A stretch of 64,000 bases of DNA from Algoriphagus ratkowskyi. GTDB lineage: Bacteria > Bacteroidota > Bacteroidia > Cytophagales > Cyclobacteriaceae. A model generated the notes under the pieces. The model saw only the letters and a list, made by a program, of their open reading frames with translations. It searched no databases and was not told where the DNA came from. The translations under genes and the position numbers were made by a program. The stretch lies in the NCBI RefSeq assembly GCF_002150505.1, contig NZ_MSSV01000009.1, positions 124,001 to 188,000 of the forward strand, read 5' to 3'. Positions within the stretch are counted from its first letter, which is position 1. Each line of letters opens with the position of its first letter. Shown here piece after piece: positions 61,084 through 64,000 of the stretch.

Positions 61084-64000
61084 TTAATTATTTCCTTTCT
61101 TAAAACTCTTATCCGGATAAGCCGGCGGCTGAGGAACAGGTCTAGGATCACCTTTGATCAATTCTTTCAAATGTTCGATTGCGGCATCCAATTGCGCATC
61201 TGATCCATCGAAAGAAGCTTTGGGCAAATTGATCACTTCAATATCTGGTATAAAACCAACTCCCTCTATCAACCATTCTACGCCTTGGTCATTATCCGCA
61301 CCGCCCAAATTCTCTCCATAAACACCATTCATCGGCGCTCGTGCGATACCATTATCAGAAAGAGTATTGGAACCCGAAAGCCAAACTTCACCACCCCAAG
61401 TTCTAGCACCGATGGCTTTCCCCATGCCCAATCTCCTGAAGCCTTCAGCAAAAGCCTCCCCATCGGAAGCGGTAAATTCATCCACCAGCAAAACCAAATG
61501 ACCACGGAATGCATAGGGCATATTCCAATAAGACTCGCCAGTTCTACCCTTCCAATAAAAGAATACCTCACGCATCAATTTCTCCAAAATGAAGGAATCG
61601 ATATTTCCTCCGCGATTTTGGCGCACATCAATGACCAAGCCTTTTTTCTTAAATTGAGGATAAAAATCACGATACCATTGGTGGATATCTGTTTCAGTCA
61701 TTGCACGAAGATGGACATAGCCCATGTCTCCGCCTGATTTTTCATCTACCTCCATTCTTCGCGTCCATTCCCACTCGTTGTATCTAAGGTTGGCTTCTGC
61801 TCGGGAAGAAATAGGCTTGAGAATTCGATCCGTTTTAGCTTTGCCCTCGGCTGTCAATAATGAAACTCGAATTTGCTTGCCCGCTTTGTCGCGTAGGAGC
61901 GCATAGATATCTGGCACTTCCATCACGCTTACTCCATCTATATGCGTAATGATATCACCTTCGGCTATGTTGACATCTGGATGCGAAAGTGGAGACATCT
62001 CGTCTGGATAATCTGGGTCAGATTGATAGATATGTGTAACTGTGTAACCATGTAGCTTTTCGTTTCGAGTCAATTGAGCACCAAGCATTCCGAAGCTAAT
62101 ATCATCTTCTCCATCCCGAAGATCTCCTCCTCTTACCGAAGTGTGGAGCACAGAAAGCTCACCTACCATCTCTCCGATTACATCTGAAAGTTCCGCTCTT
62201 GTAGTCACACGATCCACTAAAGGAAAGTATTTTTCTCGCATCCCATCCCAATCTACACCGTGCATATTTGCATCATAAAAATAGTCCCGCTCCATCCTCC
62301 AAGCATCAGTAAAGATCTGCTTCCAGTCTTCCCGAGGATCAATGGAGAATTTTACGCTGGAGAAATCGACTTTCGTTTTAGATAGATCTGTAACTGGAGA
62401 AGTCCCTAATTCCACAACAGAATACGTGGATCCACTTCGAACCAAAATATATTTGTTATTGAGAGAAACTGAATAGCTTCGCACATTTTCGATGAACGCT
62501 TTTGGCTCAGGATTATTAGAAATCATTGCCATCATCAAAGGCGCTTTCTCATCACCTCTTGCTCCACCACCATAGAATACGCCCATTCCAGGGCCTATCT
62601 CATGAAAATAAAGTGCTTTATCCGTCACAATCAGATTGGTGTAATTCCCCGCAGGTATCGGCACTTCACGAAGTCGCTCTAGCAGTCCAGCTTCCTCAAT
62701 CGTTACCGTTACTTTTTCAGTCGCTTTATCCTTCTCTTTCTCTTTAGCAATTTCTAATTCATTGGAATAGAAGAATGGAGAAATCAAGTCTTTTTTCAGA
62801 CCAATCTGATAAATTTTCATCTGCTTTTCCCAGAAAGGCTCCGGTTGTCGCTGCCCCCATGGACTGCTGATGACAGACTGGAAATTACGATCTGAAAGAA
62901 AATAAAGCCAATTGCCATCCGGACTCCACTGCGGACTCAAGCTGTTTGCCCGATCCGAAGTCATGGCGATTCGCTTTTTGGTATCCACATTAAATGCGTG
63001 GATTTGGGAGAATGTATTAGTTGCCGCTTGCACAAATGCGATCCATTTGCTGTCAGGTGACCAAGACATCCCATTGATATCTTCATCGGAAACCGTGATT
63101 TTAGTTTGATTTCCAGTGTTTTTGTCCAATATCCAAAGGATCATGTTCAGATCAAGAAATGCGATCTTGGACCCATCCGGCGAAGGAAGCATGTCAAATT
63201 TTAAGGTGTTACCATTCTTGGAAAGTTGTTTTCCCTGATCCATTCCAAAGCTGTTGTATTCGTGGATTTCAAATTCAGAACTTTCATCCGAAAAAGTCAA
63301 AATCGATTTTCCGTCAGGAGAAAAAATTGCGTCTCGATAACGTACCCCATCTTTTCGGCTGAGCCGAACAGTCCTTCCTTCTTTCGCGGGAATTGAAAAA
63401 ACTCGACCTCTAGTAGTCAATGCAATCCGCTCTCCATCATTGCTGACGGCGATTCCAGTCAAATTATCCATTGGATTGTCAACCCATTTTTCGCGCAATT
63501 GATCAAAGTCTGAGACCAAAGAAATAGCCAAGGTCTTAGCCGAATTATCTCCAAGGCTCATTATTTTCAAATCTGCTCCGACACGATATACCAACTGATT
63601 TCCTGAAAGGGAAAACTCACGAACATCAAAGCTCGGCTCTTTAGTGATCTGGCTCATCGCTCCGCCAGTTTGATCCATCACCCAGACATTGACGATTCCA
63701 TCACGAGAAGAAAGGAAATAGACTTTGCCCTGATGGGCGACAGGATGATGATCTTCGCCTTTGTAGTCTTGGGTTAGTTTTACTGCTTCGGCTACCCCAG
63801 AAGTGTATTTCCAGATTTGTCGAGCGGTACCGCCTTCGTAGCGTTTGGTCACATTGTTGTGGAAAGTTGGTCGGACGAAAAAGTAGGTTTGCCCATCTTC
63901 TGAGAAGCTACCTTCAGCGGCCATTTCCAGAGGCAAAAAAGATTTGGCTCCAGTTTCCATATTGATAGTCAATGTCATGAGTTTTGGAAGTGTCGCATAT
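61084..64000 (-). CDS. Tricorn-like S41 protease, 5' end outside the window
   Basis: A large serine protease of the tricorn/S41B type. The frame is open to the window edge (YATLPKL precedes the ATG at 63978), so the N-terminus, including part of the first WD40-like propeller, is missing. Visible parts: propeller repeats with SPDGK-type motifs (DGVRYRDAIFSPDGKSIL, MSWSPDSKWIAFVQ, PQWSPDGNWLYFLSDRN), a helical core domain beginning WKQIFTDAWRMERDYFYDANMHGVDWD, GELSVLHTSVRGGD with the catalytic His region, a PDZ domain (INVAEGDIITHIDGVSVMEVPD-like), and the nucleophile Ser in EFTASDGEAFAEGFRR followed by GGxV-like WGGEVW. It probably degrades peptides in the periplasm. Confidence 0.92.
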   Translation of the reverse strand, partial: YATLPKLMTLTINMETGAKSFLPLEMAAEGSFSEDGQTYFFVRPTFHNNVTKRYEGGTARQIWKYTSGVAEAVKLTQDYKGEDHHPVAHQGKVYFLSSRDGIVNVWVMDQTGGAMSQITKEPSFDVREFSLSGNQLVYRVGADLKIMSLGDNSAKTLAISLVSDFDQLREKWVDNPMDNLTGIAVSNDGERIALTTRGRVFSIPAKEGRTVRLSRKDGVRYRDAIFSPDGKSILTFSDESSEFEIHEYNSFGMDQGKQLSKNGNTLKFDMLPSPDGSKIAFLDLNMILWILDKNTGNQTKITVSDEDINGMSWSPDSKWIAFVQAATNTFSQIHAFNVDTKKRIAMTSDRANSLSPQWSPDGNWLYFLSDRNFQSVISSPWGQRQPEPFWEKQMKIYQIGLKKDLISPFFYSNELEIAKEKEKDKATEKVTVTIEEAGLLERLREVPIPAGNYTNLIVTDKALYFHEIGPGMGVFYGGGARGDEKAPLMMAMISNNPEPKAFIENVRSYSVSLNNKYILVRSGSTYSVVELGTSPVTDLSKTKVDFSSVKFSIDPREDWKQIFTDAWRMERDYFYDANMHGVDWDGMREKYFPLVDRVTTRAELSDVIGEMVGELSVLHTSVRGGDLRDGEDDISFGMLGAQLTRNEKLHGYTVTHIYQSDPDYPDEMSPLSHPDVNIAEGDIITHIDGVSVMEVPDIYALLRDKAGKQIRVSLLTAEGKAKTDRILKPISSRAEANLRYNEWEWTRRMEVDEKSGGDMGYVHLRAMTETDIHQWYRDFYPQFKKKGLVIDVRQNRGGNIDSFILEKLMREVFFYWKGRTGESYWNMPYAFRGHLVLLVDEFTASDGEAFAEGFRRLGMGKAIGARTWGGEVWLSGSNTLSDNGIARAPMNGVYGENLGGADNDQGVEWLIEGVGFIPDIEVINLPKASFDGSDAQLDAAIEHLKELIKGDPRPVPQPPAYPDKSFKKGNN

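Noticed and set aside
60805..61203. 132-codon plus-strand frame
   Set aside because: It runs into the tricorn-like gene and its terminator. Only an internal 28-codon part resembles a known family, so it is treated as a remnant and not a gene.

Overview
The window looks like a chromosomal segment of a member of the Bacteroidota, order Cytophagales (Cyclobacteriaceae/Algoriphagus-like). This rests on gene content: an alternative complex III (act) cluster next to an aa3-type oxidase, the long insertion-type IspG, a GT117/DUF2723 protein, DUF4407 and DUF5995 proteins, and promoters of the Bacteroidota type TTTG-N19-TAnnTTTG. There is no phage, IS element, CRISPR array or rRNA. One tRNA is present (tRNA-Cys).

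Layout. 1-3827: the 3' part of leuS and a GT4 glycosyltransferase. 4356-7011: a tight + strand operon of membrane dipeptidase, VIT1/CCC1-type transporter and DUF5995 protein. 7032-11528: DUF4407 membrane protein, SGNH hydrolase, MsrA-MsrB lipoprotein, a small membrane protein and a Dabb-domain lipoprotein. 11810-14766 (minus): fatty-acid desaturase, DEAD-box helicase, a small basic protein and a cold-shock protein, nearly abutting and preceded by a long inverted repeat. This reads as a cold-adaptation operon. 15030-22934 (minus): outer-membrane barrel, TsdA-like dihaem cytochrome c, acyl-ACP thioesterase, MFS transporter, two YeeE/YedE-type proteins, a persulfide dioxygenase-rhodanese fusion and thioredoxin. 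Much of this is a sulfane-sulfur/thiosulfate module. 23102-36809: GT117 protein, ispG, an SDR oxidoreductase, a very large outer-membrane protein and a large orphan NtrY-like histidine kinase.

36866-53491 (minus) is the respiratory core: actABCDEF, coxB, coxA, ctaA, ctaB, two COX3-family subunits and COX IV, then, after a strong terminator, Sco1, DUF420 and a small CxxC protein. Electrons would pass from menaquinol through ACIII to cytochrome c and aa3 oxidase, with haem A made by CtaB/CtaA and CuA loaded by Sco1. The cluster starts at a perfect consensus promoter. A second perfect promoter drives tRNA-Cys in the opposite direction.

53993-64000: an outer-membrane protein gene interrupted by an in-frame TAG 16 codons before its natural end, rpsA, a VWA-domain lipoprotein, a divergent LytTR regulator whose receiver has lost its phospho-acceptor Asp, a decayed fragment resembling a 2Fe-2S oxidoreductase subunit, and a tricorn-like S41 protease cut by the window end.

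The observations most worth following up are the cold operon with its structured leader and missing canonical start codon, the near-C-terminal nonsense codon in the outer-membrane protein, the sulfur module, and the phosphorylation-blind LytTR regulator beside the VWA lipoprotein.
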